Shown: positions 1 through 12,600, counted from the stretch's first letter. The stretch: DNA of 64,000 nt from Nymphaea colorata (GCF_008831285.2 NC_045139.1:2426704-2490703), one strand, 5' to 3'. Translations and numbers: made by a program. The notes: generated by a model from the sequence alone, not told the origin.

Positions 1-228
1 AGCAAAGACGACAACCTTTGCTTGTGGCATTACAAGGAGGCTGACCGGGTGTTCCCTCGTGGAAACGTGAAGATCACACTAGTGCACCATGAGTGGATAA
101 AAGACGAGGTGAGGAATGGTGGCCTTTGTGAGCCCGAAAGGGAAGTAGAAGCAGCAAACCAGGATGGGCAACAAGCTTCTGTCTTTGAATGCATCGCACG
201 CTGTTGCAGGACAAGCAATACAGCTTGA
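1..228 (+). CDS. 3' end of an unidentified gene (partial; weak BRCT-like ending)
   Basis: Frame 1 is open from the first base of the window to a TGA at 226-228, about 75 residues, so this is the terminal coding piece of a gene that begins left of the window. The stretch VKITLVHHEWIKDEVRNGG has the hydrophobic strand plus Trp plus short helix spacing seen at the end of BRCT repeats, but no other BRCT landmark is visible and I do not assign a function. The piece is more GC-rich than the AT-rich DNA after it. No in-frame ATG is present, as expected for an internal or last exon. It could also be a chance open frame. The region after 228 would be its 3' UTR. Confidence 0.4.
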   Translation, partial: SKDDNLCLWHYKEADRVFPRGNVKITLVHHEWIKDEVRNGGLCEPEREVEAANQDGQQASVFECIARCCRTSNTA

Positions 229-1160
229 TGGAATTCAATCTATTGGCACAAAGGTGCAGGATTGTGCCTGACCCCAAATTGGCGATCAAAGGGGAAGGAA
301 AAGGGCAGAAGTGGAACTAGCACTAGATTGCGTTGGAACTGCACGGTGAAGGTCGCGAAATACTAAACTTGTAGATACTATTCATGTAGCGCTAGAGAAT
401 ACTTAGCGTTTGCAGTAAAATGATTGCAAATGCATAATCACATTTTCTCTGTGTTCTTAGCGTCCATATTCTTTTTCTTTCTTTAGGCAGCATTTCACTG
501 TTTTTCCTGATTTGGATGGGAAATTTCACTAGGAGAAAGTTCAGTTGATAAAAGAACGAAAGAGGGGGAACTTCACCTCATACTAAAATGAGGTGTGTTT
601 GATCAACTAGAAAAAGTTAAATTGGAGAAATTTATTGAGGTTTGATGGCTAGGTGTGGAGAGGAAAAAAAACAGTTATAACCACCAATTACAAATTTTAT
701 CATTTTTAATTTGTATTTCAATAAGCCACATGATTTAGGGACCTAGCAATTTCTCAGCAGAAAATAGATTCAGGAACTTACCATTGAAACAAGAATATTG
801 AACTGAAGATCAAATGGAAAATAGAAGGATAGATAACCTTTTAAAACATAAAAAAAAAAACTAGATAGATTAGGGAAGAAGCAGTAAAAAAAACAATATA
901 TAGAACAGATTCCCACGATGAATGCACGTACTGCAGGTTATGTTTCGGGCCAGTTTGAGAATATACTCAAAGATGGTACATGCACCAAATTTATGCTACT
1001 GCATTTTGGAAATCGATGTTTTAGTTGTTGGACCTCCTCATAATCATTTTAACAAACATTTAATCCACAATCTGCACGTGAACTTGTAACATGTAAAACT
1101 AGGAAAAATGAAATAGGGGGAAAGCAGGCGCACAGACAACCGCACGTCCTTCGGCTTTGG
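229..1160. other. non-coding 3' flank
   Basis: AT-rich DNA with poly-A and poly-T runs. It probably begins with the 3' UTR of the partial gene to the left. I see no coding region or clear transposon here. Confidence 0.5.
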
Positions 1161-1411
1161 GAGGGAGAGAGAGAGAGAGAGAGCAAATCTAATACTGAAT
1201 GGGCAAGAGAGGATCATATCTTACACAGAGCTACTTACCAATTTAGAGAGAGAGAGCAAATCTAATACTGAAGGAGCAAGAGAGAATCATATCTTACACA
1301 GAGCTATTCAACAATTTATATAGAGAGAGAGCAAATCTAATACTGAAGGAGCAAGAGAATCATATCTTACACAGAGATATTTACCAATTTATAGAGGGAG
1401 AGAGAGCAAAT
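1161..1411. repeat. tandem repeat, 73-75 bp unit, about 3.3 copies
   Basis: The phrase GCAAATCTAATACTGAA starts at 1183, 1256 and 1331, and its first bases return at 1406, giving periods of 73, 75 and 75 bp. Each unit is a (GA)n run, this phrase, then a shared tail containing ATCATATCTTACACAGAG and ACCAATTTA. Copies differ by a few substitutions and by GA-run length. No reading frame crosses it. Confidence 0.92.
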
Positions 1412-4375
1412 CTACATGTGCAACAGTGCAAGCATCTCATGCGGATGAGGCTTTAGTACTTTGCGTTGCTGTTGACATCTGCTATCTTAATTGACATGGC
1501 ATATGCTAAATGCAGTTATTTTCCCTTCAAAACTTTGGCCAAATAAGATGTAATGTCCTTCTACAGTTATTTGTGGTACTGATCACAATAGTTTTTGTCA
1601 CAGAATGCTATTCTCAACAAGATTTTGCCACAACCTGAGCGTCTTCTATGCCCGCAACTAAATGCTATGTGTCGTTCATTGTGCACAACCATTCCATATC
1701 CTTCATATTCTCCCATGCATCTGAAGTTTTTTTTATCTTCACTCGTGATTGGAACAGCCAACGTCAGTTACACTGTCAGTGGAAATTGAATTTCTATTCT
1801 CCTAAAGAATTTCACATGTTTGCAGCATTTTCGTTTTTTCTACTTTCACATATTATTTCATTTCCACAGCAAGCAGAAAGTCATGATCCCGTTCATTGTC
1901 CATAGCTCCCCTATGTTGTGAGCTACCTACAGTTGCATTTTCTTTAAAAATATTTGGTCTGCAGAATCGAGCTATCTGGTTAGGCTTTGCACGTTCAAGA
2001 CATTCTTTCTTTTGATAAGAGAAGATTGTTGTTACCACTTTTGTAGAGTTGAAACACTTGTGAAGTTTTTGATGCAGCTCTGAATTTTTTTTTAAAAGGG
2101 CTTCACTTTTTCTTTGATAGGCAAACCTGCCACTCGTTTAGCATCTTTTTACTAATCAAGAGATTCTCCAACTTAAGCAATTGGTCATACACGCCGACCA
2201 TGAATGGCAGCTGGAGTCCCACCGAATCAGTTTCTAGCTCACAAATAAGGACTTAAAATCAGTGAGAAATTTCACTACAGATTTTTGACCTCCATAAAAT
2301 AGTGAGGTATGGACTCGTTGCCTTGAGTTAATGTACCAGTCTAGTTCTCCAACATAATTCGTTTGTGAAAATAATGTTGTGGAGTCCTCCCATGCTTGTT
2401 TTGAGGTTTTGACTTCTCATATGTGCCCCAGCAACTTTTTTGGGTAGAGGCTTTAGTGACAGTCTTTCTTGCTTTTCCTCTCCACTTTTTTGCCGAATCA
2501 ATTGGCAACGAATACGATGGAAGTAGGAATCCTTAAATAACTCCAATAACCACAGTTATTTTAGTTTTAGATTCTCAAAGCTACTAATGTAATTGCTAAA
2601 TCTGCCATGACTCTTCCTTTCACAAAGGAAAATCTCTCGTGGAGCAAAATAGCAGTTACAAAGACTACAATTGCTTGTAGAGTAAAGACATAAACAACTC
2701 TCTCCTTTAAATGTTATAATACAGTCAAACAAGTGAAAAATTGATGCATCCGTAGGATAGTCAAATTTAGCTTTGACACCAACTAAGTTATAGGCCTCAG
2801 TACAAGTAAAGATTGCACCACCGAATTTTCACAGCACTTCTGCACTTAGTTACAAACCTTAGAAAAAATTCGGCAGCGCCCTGAGATGCACATATATTTG
2901 AATAAAGAGAAATCCTAATTCTCAAAAACCAGCAGGTGAAACCTTTTTAATAAACCTTCATAACCTTCTTGAGACAAAGAGAGGGAGCAAATGCTTCAGT
3001 ATGGCATAGAATGAGCAAAGAGAACTTTTTTCACACTATCTATCAGCTATTCATTTATAGTTTTCTCTAAGTGCCTCAACAGGACAATCATTTATGGCTG
3101 ATACCAACCATATTTAAGCGCGCTAGTTATGCAGCTAGTCAAGAAGCCAAACATGGCTGCAATGCTACGTACCTATCCAGACACCACAGGAAGGGGTCAT
3201 ATGACTTCTTATGCAGCTGCTTGGCAAAAGCTAGCCAGAATCAGCAGACTGCCTAAATAATGAGCTAGACAATGACCTCATTGTAACAATCAACTTCCAA
3301 GATAAAAGGTTAGTTGTATAGAACCTAAGTACTTACCCAAACAAAGACATGCATTACAAGTTTCAGAAAGTTTTATAATTCCCGTGAAATAGGCCTCACC
3401 CTACATATGGCAGCGTGATAGTATTCACCTATTACTTAACCTTCAGCCTAGATCATTCAATAGCATGTAGCAGCGCATTTGCATTGACTTATTACATTAC
3501 TTGATTTCGGGCCTAGGTCCTTGAAAACTTGTCACTCGTGGTTGTGAAGATGATAAACCCTATGTGCATGAAAAGAATTCAGAGAGATGCGACAAGAACT
3601 GTTCATGGTTAGAATGAAGATCTTGGAAAACGTAGTAGGTTGTGGGAACATGGGAACAGGAGAAAAGCTTGCAAGCATTGAGCAATGGCTGAGAAATACA
3701 AACACCAAATTTTCAATTTTGACTGTGTCATGGAGTGCATCTGTTATTGAGATCAATCCTTGTCGACAGGCCAAAGCATACAACATATTGGTTTCTTTTT
3801 CAGGAGTATCAGAGTTGAACATTAACTCTCATGCAGCACTGTACAAAGTTAGTTGATAAACCTGGAGAATGCCAACTTCATTGCTAGACCTAATGGCCAA
3901 TGTCATGGCTGCCCAACCGCATGAAAGCAGAATTAGACAAGTTCACAGACAGCAAGGATGGTGGCCGCCGAACACAGTAAGGCATGAAGGTAAGAGCATT
4001 CTCCAAAGATTTAGCACTGTTGGGTTCACGTAGAAGCTTTGCTAATCCAAAAAAAATGTTGGGCTAAGAATTCTCCAAAGAACTTTTACATTCTTACCAT
4101 GTCAAGTAGCTGCAGATGCTGGTGCCGGTAAGTTCAGTTATGAATATTTATTTACATATGTTGGTTATGTCTATGTACATATAAATGAAGCTTTGCCACA
4201 TGTATGGAAGAATTACATGTACTTGAGTGGGACGTATAATAGACATCATGTATAAACAGCTGCATCTGCACCTGCAGCCCAGTTGACTTCGGTGGAGCAA
4301 CTTGTTTGCTTCGACTCAAAACAGCCCCCAGTGTCAAGGTTTTTTTCTGTAACCATTCTTAAGAAGGTAGTATTC
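1412..4375. other. intergenic, no gene seen
   Basis: Only short scattered open frames without domain similarity or consistent codon character. Ordinary AT-rich plant intergenic DNA. It probably includes the 3' UTR and terminator of TNL1 near 4.0-4.37 kb. Confidence 0.5.
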
Positions 4376-6789
4376 TCAGGCCTGAAGTCTACTGCATCCC
4401 ACTGTCGAGCACTTGATAAGTCTACCCAATAAATCAATGGAATCAGGCAGCTTTTCAATCCTTGACCGGTCCAAAACCAAAATGGTCAGGCTCCTGGCAT
4501 TGCCAATAGCAGTAGGTAATCTTTCCAACTTACTGTCACTCAAGTCCAATTTCCTGAGGTTGGTCAAGGCGCAGACAGAATCTGGCAGTCGAGCAAATGT
4601 TGTACCTTTCAGGTGAAGAGCTAATAATGATGGAAGACCGCCAACAGAATCTGGTAACTTGTGCAGTGCCTTACACTGATCGGCACTCAGTATCTCAAGT
4701 TTCCCCAGGCATCCCAAGGAATCAGGCAAATAATTGAGCATGGAACACCCAGCCAATAGAAGTTTCGTGAGAGCTGGCAATTTACAGATTGACTCTGGTA
4801 AGTTTTTCAGATGGGAGCAGTTTGAGAGATTAATGGTTTCGAGGGAATTCAACCCAAAGAAACAATCTGGAAATTTAACTAGATTGCTGCAATCCTTCAT
4901 ATTCAATAAGACTAGCTTCTTCAAACCCGCAATTGATGGATGTATCTCTTCCAACTTTGAGCAACCTTCAAGAATCAGCAGCTTCATGTTAGGGAACATA
5001 GACAAACCTTCTGTGCTGGAAAGCTTATCACAGCCGCTAAGATTAAGGACCTTCAACTGAGTGAAAACCTGTCAGCACAAAGGAAAACAACTTCTTAGGG
5101 TTTCATCTATAAAAAATGGCAGAATCTAAGAGAACTTCTCTTACTACCGACTTGATTTTCTTGCCAAGACCACTTCCAAAGTGGAAACCTTCCCCAAAGT
5201 CGAGTAATCTTGCTGTGGGACAGGTCAAGTACCACCATATTTTGAAGTTTGAGACTGGAAAGTGATTTCAAAGGGGAACCATGCCACTCCATCCATCTTA
5301 GATTGTGTGCAAGACGGCTGAGTTTGGAACAGAAGCTGATGCTACTGGGTTGTGCAATATCATTCCTAACATTCACGCCTTCCACATGCTTCATCTTCTA
5401 CAACAATATTGAAAATTAGTAAGCAAAGATCCTGCCGTGAAAGGAGATACAACTAACATAACTGGCCAGTATAAAACTAAAATCAGTAGAGCTTGTGCCA
5501 TCTATTTTCTGAACCACTGCTGGGTAGCTCTTATAACCAATAAACCAATAAAGGGTCATCTAGCCAGATGTAGCAGGGGCTATGGTGATCCCTATCTCAT
5601 TAGAAAAGCACCAACAGAATATACAAGGGCAAAGACTTTTTCTTCCAAATTGTACAAAAATAATTGGTACTAACATGCCAAACAACAAAAAAAATGCAGA
5701 AGTGAATAAAACCTATGCAATTATGGCTCTTACTTCTTTATCATTCAATATGCTCACCACTTCATTATGCCCCCACAGCCTACTATCATCTTGAACAATT
5801 GCTCTCCCCATGTCTCGTATCAGATCATGCATCTCAAGCCTATTCTCATCATTGATTTTTATTAGGCACCTGTTTGACAGCGCTCTGATTGCATCAATAC
5901 TGTTCTCCCATATGTAGCACGCAATTTCGCTATGCATGCCAACATAAAAGCATGCTATGTCAACAAATACGCCTTCATGGCCACTGCCTTGAAGTTCCTT
6001 GCAGCTCAACTCCAAAATCTGTTTGATATCTCCAGGTATAGATATCCTCCACTTGCCCACGGACGTTCTCCATTCTGACTTATCTCTCCTTAGACGCAGT
6101 AAGCCTCCCAAAAGCTGAAGAGCTAAAGGCATGTTACACGCATACCTTAGGACCTCCTTCAGAAGCCCTTCATAACCTGGTTCACACTGATGTGTCTCGA
6201 AGGCGTGATAACTAAGTAGTTCAAGCGAATGTTTCTCGCTTAATTTTTCAACTAGGTAGACGTAAAGGCCTGATTTAAATTTATGATATGTGCGCATATC
6301 CTGCTTTGTGGTTGTGACGATAATTCTACTCCCACTTCCAAACCACTCTGGATCTCCAGCCAACGCGTCAACTTGATCCTCGTGATTCACATCATCAAGG
6401 ATAATAAGTGCCTTCTTACATGGAAGTCTTTCAGAAAGCAGGATTTTACCTTTGGTGACTAGTTTTACATCTTCTTGACAATTTACAATCTCTTTGAGTA
6501 ACTGCACCTGGCACCCGCAGAGATCCTTCCTTTTAACCTTCTCAAGAAAAGAACAAGCTTCAAAATTTCTGGAGACATGGTTGAAGACAGCTTTGGCGAG
6601 AGTTGTCTTCCCAATGCCATCCATACCATACATACAAACCATTCGTACATGGTCGCTGTCTTCAATAGCCAATAGCTGTGTTATTTCTTCCACACGCTCA
6701 CTGATTCCAACATGGTACCCTATGTCATGGTGAATCTTCATCCCTTGAATGAGTCTTTCACAATTTTGTTGATGTGAAATCCCTCACGG
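4376..6789 (-). CDS. TNL1 body: NB-ARC and LRR exons of a TIR-NB-LRR gene (TIR lost)
   Basis: Resistance-protein remnant read right to left in three exons. Exon 2 (6789-5734) encodes NB-ARC with P-loop GMDGIGKTT, kinase-2 ALIILDDVN, the GLPL-like MPLALQLLGG and MHDLIRDMG. Exon 3 (5397-5152) encodes the linker and first LRR (LRWMEWHGSPL). Exon 4 (5068-4376) encodes about eight leucine-rich repeats and ends at a stop. Exon 2 ends at GTAAGA; the exon 3 donor GTCGGT is weak and was chosen because it keeps phase 0. TNL2 is the close paralogue. A 1-bp deletion near 6751-6755 breaks the frame at the very start of exon 2, but an ATG at 6741 lies after it, so a 648-residue NB-LRR without TIR remains open. 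Known TNLs are nucleotide-dependent immune receptors. Whether this one is expressed is unknown; it may be a pseudogene. Confidence 0.85.
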
Positions 6790-7810
6790 CTGCAGTGTAA
6801 ACGTTCTACAACATCAAATTGCAGGAAGAAGGAACACATCAAATTAGAATGAGGCATTCCTAAGACACTGGTGAGATGAAAATTTCATGATCCCTTCGTG
6901 ATATTGCAAAAGCCTATCAATCCTCTGGCTGCCGACTCATTGAAAATCACTGTAGATGATGGTTTCTCTAGTGCTTCATGCCAGAAGCCAAATCCCTAAG
7001 ACACTTTCTCCCTTGGAGAGAGATCCCCATTTGCAAAAGAACATCACTGCGTAGGTTGTCCTTTTCTTGTTCGTTTTTAGCGTCTCGCTATGATTTGTCT
7101 TGCTAATGATGGAAAATCCTCCTAGGGTCAGAGACCATTAGACCCCCTAACGGATTGGTTCTGCCACGATCTAGAGAAGGATGCGGAGTGGAGAAAGCCA
7201 TAGGACCTGACGCAGGATCTTCACCACAAACCCTTCGTGGCTTCCCTCTGAGTCTCACCTACTCCACCTGGCCATGGGTTCCTGCCATTGATCCCCACTT
7301 TCAAAGCCGTAAACCTGCGTTTCACGGACCAAGATGGGAATTCAAGATTGGATTCGAAATGGCTAATGTCAGAAGAAATTAATCCGATCCTAGAAATTTC
7401 TGTTCCCCTGAAAAAACAATTTCGTTTTGTGTTTGAGAAGCTACGAATCTTATGCTGAAGACATATCGTCTCATAGTTCAGAAAGACGTTTACTGAATAA
7501 TATTGCGCATGTCTCAAAACAACTCATCTAGATCGCAGGCAAACTCAATAACATCAGAAACTTCACTTGATTAATTTAATTTAGACGGGGGTTCTGTTGT
7601 GTTTCCTTATTTCGAATTTTGATTCAAGAATGAAAAAATTCCAGAATCATAATTCCTCTTCAAACTGGAATGAAATCAAAATTCCTAATTTTCGTTTCCT
7701 AATTCCAGAAACAAAAGACCTAGTTTGTTTAATAATTCTAATTTTTTAAAACTTGAGCATTTTGACTCTAAAATTCAATGATTCTAGGTATATAAAACGC
7801 CCGAAATCCT
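6790..7810 (-). other. TNL1 intron 1, NB-ARC-proximal part
   Basis: Begins next to the acceptor of exon 2 (CTGCAG just above 6789). Several stretches match TNL2 intron 1: the run from about 7330 to 7560 (AAATTAATCC, the TTTGTGTTTGAGAA part, ACAACTCAT.TAGATCGCA) resembles 18880-19085. This shows that TNL1 and TNL2 were duplicated together with their introns. Nothing coding is evident. Confidence 0.7.
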
Positions 7811-7815
7811 GTAAT

Positions 7816-8167
7816 TGTTGGGTCGGGTCCAGCCTCAAAACTCGACCCGGCCCGTCACTTAAGTGACGGCCGGGAGAAAGGAAGGGCACCCGATGGTGCC
7901 CCTTCCTCACGCGTCCTCTCTCACGTCTCTCTCTTTATCTCTTTTGGGGAAAAAGAGAAGGGAAACCTCTTGTGGCTGCATACGAGAGGAGGAGGAGAAG
8001 GAGAAGAAGAAGAGGAAGGCAAGGAAGAGAAGAGGAGAAGCAAGGCGCGTGGGTCGATTGACACGCCAAGAAGAAAGATGAAAGACAAAGAAGGAAAAAT
8101 GAAGGGAGTCTTCGTTAGGTGATTTCTTTCTTGAATCTTTGGAGCTCTTTCTTTCATTCGCATAACA
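7816..8167 (+). repeat. Copia1 5' LTR (352 bp)
   Basis: Starts TGTTGGGTCGG and ends CGCATAACA. It contains a perfect 14-bp palindrome GTCACTTAAGTGAC near 7854 and a long GGA/GAA purine tract at about 7984-8040. It matches 12208-12569 over its whole length with scattered differences. Confidence 0.95.
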
Positions 8168-8170
8168 AAA

Positions 8171-8184
8171 TGGTATCAACGCCA
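8171..8184 (+). other. Copia1 primer-binding site
   Basis: TGGTATCAACGCCA starts 3 bp after the LTR. It differs at two positions from TGGTATCAGAGCCA, the usual copia site complementary to the 3' end of initiator tRNA-Met. Confidence 0.8.
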
Positions 8185-8233
8185 GGTTGGTTGTGTGCAT
8201 TCTTATTAAAGGATGTAGTCGACCCCCACTAGG

Positions 8234-11200
8234 ATGGTCTCTTTAAATGAGAACAATTGGACTATATGGAAAGCGAAAATGAAAGATTTGTTGTATTGTA
8301 AAGACTTATATGCACCCATTGAGAACCAAAAGCCAGCGAATATGACAGATGAAAAATGGAAGTTATTGGATAGAAAAACCATTGGCACCATCAGACAATG
8401 GTTAGATGACTGTGTTTTTCATTGGGTATCCGCAGAGACGAGCACGAAGTCGTTATGGCAGAAGTTGCATGATCTTTACGAGAGGAAAACAGCTGGGAAC
8501 AAGGCTTTCTTGATTAGGCAATTGGTAAATCTTAAACTTAGAGAGGGAAAACCAGTGTAGAGCATTTGAATGAAGTGCAGAGCATAATCAATCAGTTGTC
8601 AGCCATAAAAATGATATTAGATGATGAGTTACAGGCACTCTTGTTGCTTAGTTCTCTTCCCGACAGTTGGAAGACTTTAGTTGTTTCTTTGAGCAACTCC
8701 GCTCCAGATGGTGTGCTTACGATGAAGCATGTAACCAGCAGCATTCTAAATGAAGAAACAAGGAGAAAGTCTCTTGGTACTGGTAGCTCGCAAGTGTTAG
8801 TGATGGAAGACAGGGACAGATAGAAGAACCGTAACAAATGGCATGATAGGTCAAACTCTAGGTCTAAATCAAGACCCAAGATGACAGGTAAATGTTTTCA
8901 CTGTGGTATTCCAGAGCACAAGAAGATTGATTGCAGGAAATTGAAAGAAGAAAAAGAGCGTAAAATGAAGACTCAAGAGAATGTGAAGCCAAAAGAGTAC
9001 ACTGCAGTTGCTTCAGATGATGAGGTAGTGTTATTTTTATCTGAAGAAAATGATTATCTTACAGTTCAGAATGGTGATTCTACATGGATTTTAGATACAG
9101 GGGCATCATATCATGCCACACCATGTAGAGAGTTATTCTTATCCTACAGAGCAGATGATTTTGGAGTAGTTCACATGGGCAACAGTGACACTTGGAAGAT
9201 TGTTGGGATAGGAGATGTTTGCATTCAGACAAGCACAAGATGCAAGTTGACTTTGAGAGATGTGAGACATGTTCCAGACTTGAGAATGAATTTGATTTCT
9301 GCAGGAAGACTAAGTGAACATGGATATTGTACTTCGTTTAGTCAGACAGGTTGGAAACTTACCAAGGGGGCACTAGTGTTAGCTAGAGGTGACAGATTTG
9401 GCTCTTTGTATGGGATGAAGTCTCGAATCAGTAGTGTGGATGTCAATGCAGTTACTGGTGCTACTTCGTCAGATTTGTGGTATAAGAGGTTAGGTCACAT
9501 GAGTCAAAGAGGAATCGACTTGCTCACCAAGAAGAATTTGTTACCAAAGGCAGATGGTGCACAGATATCTCCATATGATCATTGTTTGGTTGATAAGTTG
9601 CATCGAGTTTCCTTTCAGAAAAAGTGCTCTTCAAAAACTAAACATGTTTTAGATTTAATTTATTCAGATGTATGTGGACCTATAAATGTAAAATCTAAAG
9701 GTGGAGCATCCTATTTTGTTACATTTATTGATGATGCATCTAGGAAGGTGTAGGCCTTTACATTGAAAAGCAAAAGTGAAATAAGTAGTATCTTTATGAC
9801 TTTTCATGCAGCGGTTGAGCGCGAGACTGGTAAGAAGATGAAGAGACTGCGTACAGATAATGGTGGTGAGTACATAGCATCTTCTTTACGAGATTATTGT
9901 CTAAAGCACGATATTAGACATGAAAAGACAGTTCCTTATACTCCACAGCATAACGGAGTTGCAGAAAAGATGAATAAAACAATAATTGAGAGAGTTAGAA
10001 GTTTGTTATCTAGCTCTAAGTTGCCTAAGTATTTTTGGGTAGAGACAATGCGTACTGCAGTTTATTTAATAAACAGGTCTTCTTTAGTGTCTCTAGATGG
10101 AGACATTCTACAAAGAGTTTGGTCAGATGAAGAGGTTAAGTATGATCACCTCAGAGTTTTTGGTTGCAAAGCGTTTATGCATGTACCTAAAGAACATATG
10201 ACCAAATTAGATGATAAAGCTATTCCTCTAATATTTCTTGGTTATGGAGATGATGAATTTGGTTACAGGTTATGAGATCCAAAGAATGACAAAATCTACA
10301 GGAGTCATGATGTTGTCTTCAGAGAGGATCAGACTATTGAAGATGTCATGGGAGACACGAAGTCAAGTGTGAATGCTAGTGGTATTCATGAGCCAACTTA
10401 TGCAGAACTTGAAGAACTTTCATCTGAGCATGGTGAGACTGATGATGATGTAGAGGAAAAGGAAAGAGAGGTAGATGAGCAGTATACAGATGGCAGCCCT
10501 ATGGAGACTCAAACTGATCATGAGCATGAGTTGGAGGGGGAGCTTCCTCCGCATTCAGAACCAATTAAGGAGCAATTGGAAAGAGGTAAAAGAACACGCA
10601 TACCATCTACTAGATATTCTACTGATGAATATATTATGTTTACAGATAGTGGAGAGCCAGAATGCTATGTAGAGGTGCTAGATGATGTGCATAAAGATGA
10701 ATGGATTAAAACTATGAAGGATGAGATGAATTCTTTATACAAGAATCACACTTTTGATTTGGTAGAGCTACCAAAATATAAGAAAGTGTTGCAGAACAAG
10801 TGAGTCTATAAGCTTAAAAATGAAGGTCAAGGCAAGTTGAGATACAAAGCTCGGTTAGTGGTGAAAGGTTTCAAGCAGGAAAGAGATATTGATTTTGATG
10901 AAATTTTTTCTCCTGTTGTTAAAATATCATCTATCAGGGTAATACTTGGTTTGGTAGCTTGTCTAGACTTGGAGTTGGAGCAGTTAGATGTAAAAACTGC
11001 TTTTCTTCATGAAGATCTAGAGGAAGAAATCTACATGACACAACCAAAAGGTTTTGTGGTTGCCAGGAAGAAACACATGGTTTGTAAGTTGAAGAAGAGC
11101 TTGTATGGACTTAAACAAGCACCTAGACAGTGATACAAAAAATTTGATGCATTTATGATAAATCAAAAGTATCGCAGGTCAGCCGTAGATCATTGTGTCT

Positions 11201-12156
11201 ACATCAGAGAGTTCTCATCAGGTAGCTTCATTATCTTGTTGTTATATGTAGATGACATGCTTATTGTTGGACAGGATTGTCAATTGATTGGCCAATTGAA
11301 GATCGATATGGACAAGTTATTTGATATGAAAGACTTGGGGCCAGCACAACAATTGTTAGGCATGAGGATTGTTCGTGATAGAAAGACCAAGAAGTTTGGT
11401 TATCACAAGAGAAATACATTGAGAAGGTGTTTAGCAAGTTCAACATGAAAGATGCCAAAACTGTAAGTACACCTTTAGCAGCACATTTTAAATTGAAAAA
11501 TGAGCAATGTCCTTCTTCAGCAGATGAGAAAGAAAGAATGGAGAATGTTCCATATGCCTCCGCAGTAGGGAGTCTCATGTATGCTATGGTTTGCACACGC
11601 TCAGACTTGGCTTATGCAGTTGGTGTAGTTAGCAGGTTCTTGTCAAATCCAGGCAAGGAGCATTGGGCAACAGTGAAGTGGATCCTAAGGTATCTGAAAA
11701 GTACTTCCACTTACTGTTTATGTTTTGGTGAATCTAATCCAAAGATACAAGGATTTATTGATGCAGGCATGGCACGTGATTTGAACTCTAGGAAGTCTCT
11801 TTCTGGTTATGTTTTTACTTTTGCAGGGGGAGTTGTATCATGACAGTCCAGGTTGCAGAAGTGTGTTGCTCTTTCCACTACAGAGGCAGAATATATTACA
11901 GCAACTGAAGCTTGTAAAGAGTTGTTGTGGATGAAAAGTTTTCTTCATGATATAGGACTTAGTCAGAAGACCTATGTGTTGCATTGTGATATCCAAAACG
12001 CTATACACTTGGCGAAGAATTCAGCGTTCCACTCAGTTAGAGAAGATACAGACAGAGAAGAATCCTGTAGATATGATGACGAAGTCTCTACCGAAGGAGA
12101 AACATGGCATGTGTAGAGACCTAGTTGGGATGACTGTCTTTAAAGCAGTGTATTAA
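8234..12156 (+). pseudogene. Copia1 gag-pol, broken
   Basis: Starts at an ATG followed by NENNWTIWKAKM, typical of copia gag. Then come the zinc knuckle CFHCGIPEHKKIDC (about 8893), protease WILDTGASYHATP (about 9084), GAG-pre-integrase LWYKRLGHMS (about 9475), integrase core with RTDNGGEY (about 9850), reverse transcriptase with YVDDMLIVG (about 11245) and RNase H with STTEAEYITA (about 11874). In-frame stops lie at 8558, 8821, 9751, 10273, 10801, 11131 and 11841, with frameshifts near 8555 and 11405. A short deletion near 12030-12050 removes part of the RNase H end. Five of the stops sit where copia proteins have an invariant Trp. Not functional. Confidence 0.93.
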
Positions 12157-12207
12157 TTTTGTTCTTTTTGCAGGTATGTTCCCTCTCTTGAGGTTAGAGG
12201 GAAAGTT

Positions 12208-12569
12208 TGTTGGGTTCGGTCCAGCCTCAAGACCCGACCCTACCCATCACTTAAGTGACGGGCGGGAGAAAGGAAGGGCACCCGATGGTGCCCCTTCCTC
12301 ACGCGTCCTCTCTCACGTCTCTCTCTCTCGTTATCTCTTTTGGGGAAAAAGAGAAGGGAAACCTCTTGTGGCTGCATACGGGAGGAGGAGGAGAAGGAGA
12401 AGGAGAAGAAGAAGAGGAAGGCAAGGAAGAGAAGAGGAGAAGCAAGGCGCGTGGGTCGATTGGCACGCCAAGAAGAAAGAGGAAAGACAAAGAAGGAAAA
12501 ATGAAGGGAGTTTTCGTTGGGTGATTTCTTTCTTGAATCTTTGGGGCTCTTTCTTTCATTCGCATAACA
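12208..12569 (+). repeat. Copia1 3' LTR (362 bp)
   Basis: Second copy of the 7816-8167 LTR, starting TGTTGGGTTCGG and ending CGCATAACA. Differences include extra CT and GGAGAA units and several transitions. The palindrome GTCACTTAAGTGAC is kept. A 218-residue plus-strand frame over this region is LTR read-through, not a gene. Confidence 0.95.
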
Positions 12570-12595
12570 GTAATAACTTGAAAGCTGATAAATGG

Positions 12596-12600
<5 letters not shown>

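Larger units (their letters stand above)
7811..12574 (+). mobile_element. Copia1: degenerate Ty1/copia LTR retrotransposon in TNL1 intron 1
   Basis: Complete element boundaries are visible. Direct 5-bp target duplications GTAAT (7811-7815 and 12570-12574) flank two LTRs starting TGTTGGG and ending CATAACA. The internal part has a tRNA-Met type primer site at 8171, then gag, protease, integrase, reverse transcriptase and RNase H in the copia order on the plus strand, opposite to TNL1. The LTRs differ by many substitutions and by 10 bp in length (352 versus 362 bp). The coding region is broken by stops and frameshifts, so the insertion is old and non-autonomous. Confidence 0.95.

Noticed and set aside
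1567-1905. Small ORFs near 1.6-1.9 kb
   Set aside because: Short, overlapping on both strands, AT-rich, no motif.
5056-5148. Exon 4 of TNL1 starting at TTGAAGG (5056)
   Set aside because: The acceptor CTGACAG at 5069 gives VFTQLKVLNL, matches TNL2 and TNL3, and keeps phase 0.
7907-8200. ORFs on both strands near 8 kb, also at 12.24-12.67 kb
   Set aside because: They are the two Copia1 LTRs; purine-rich repeats keep frames open by chance.
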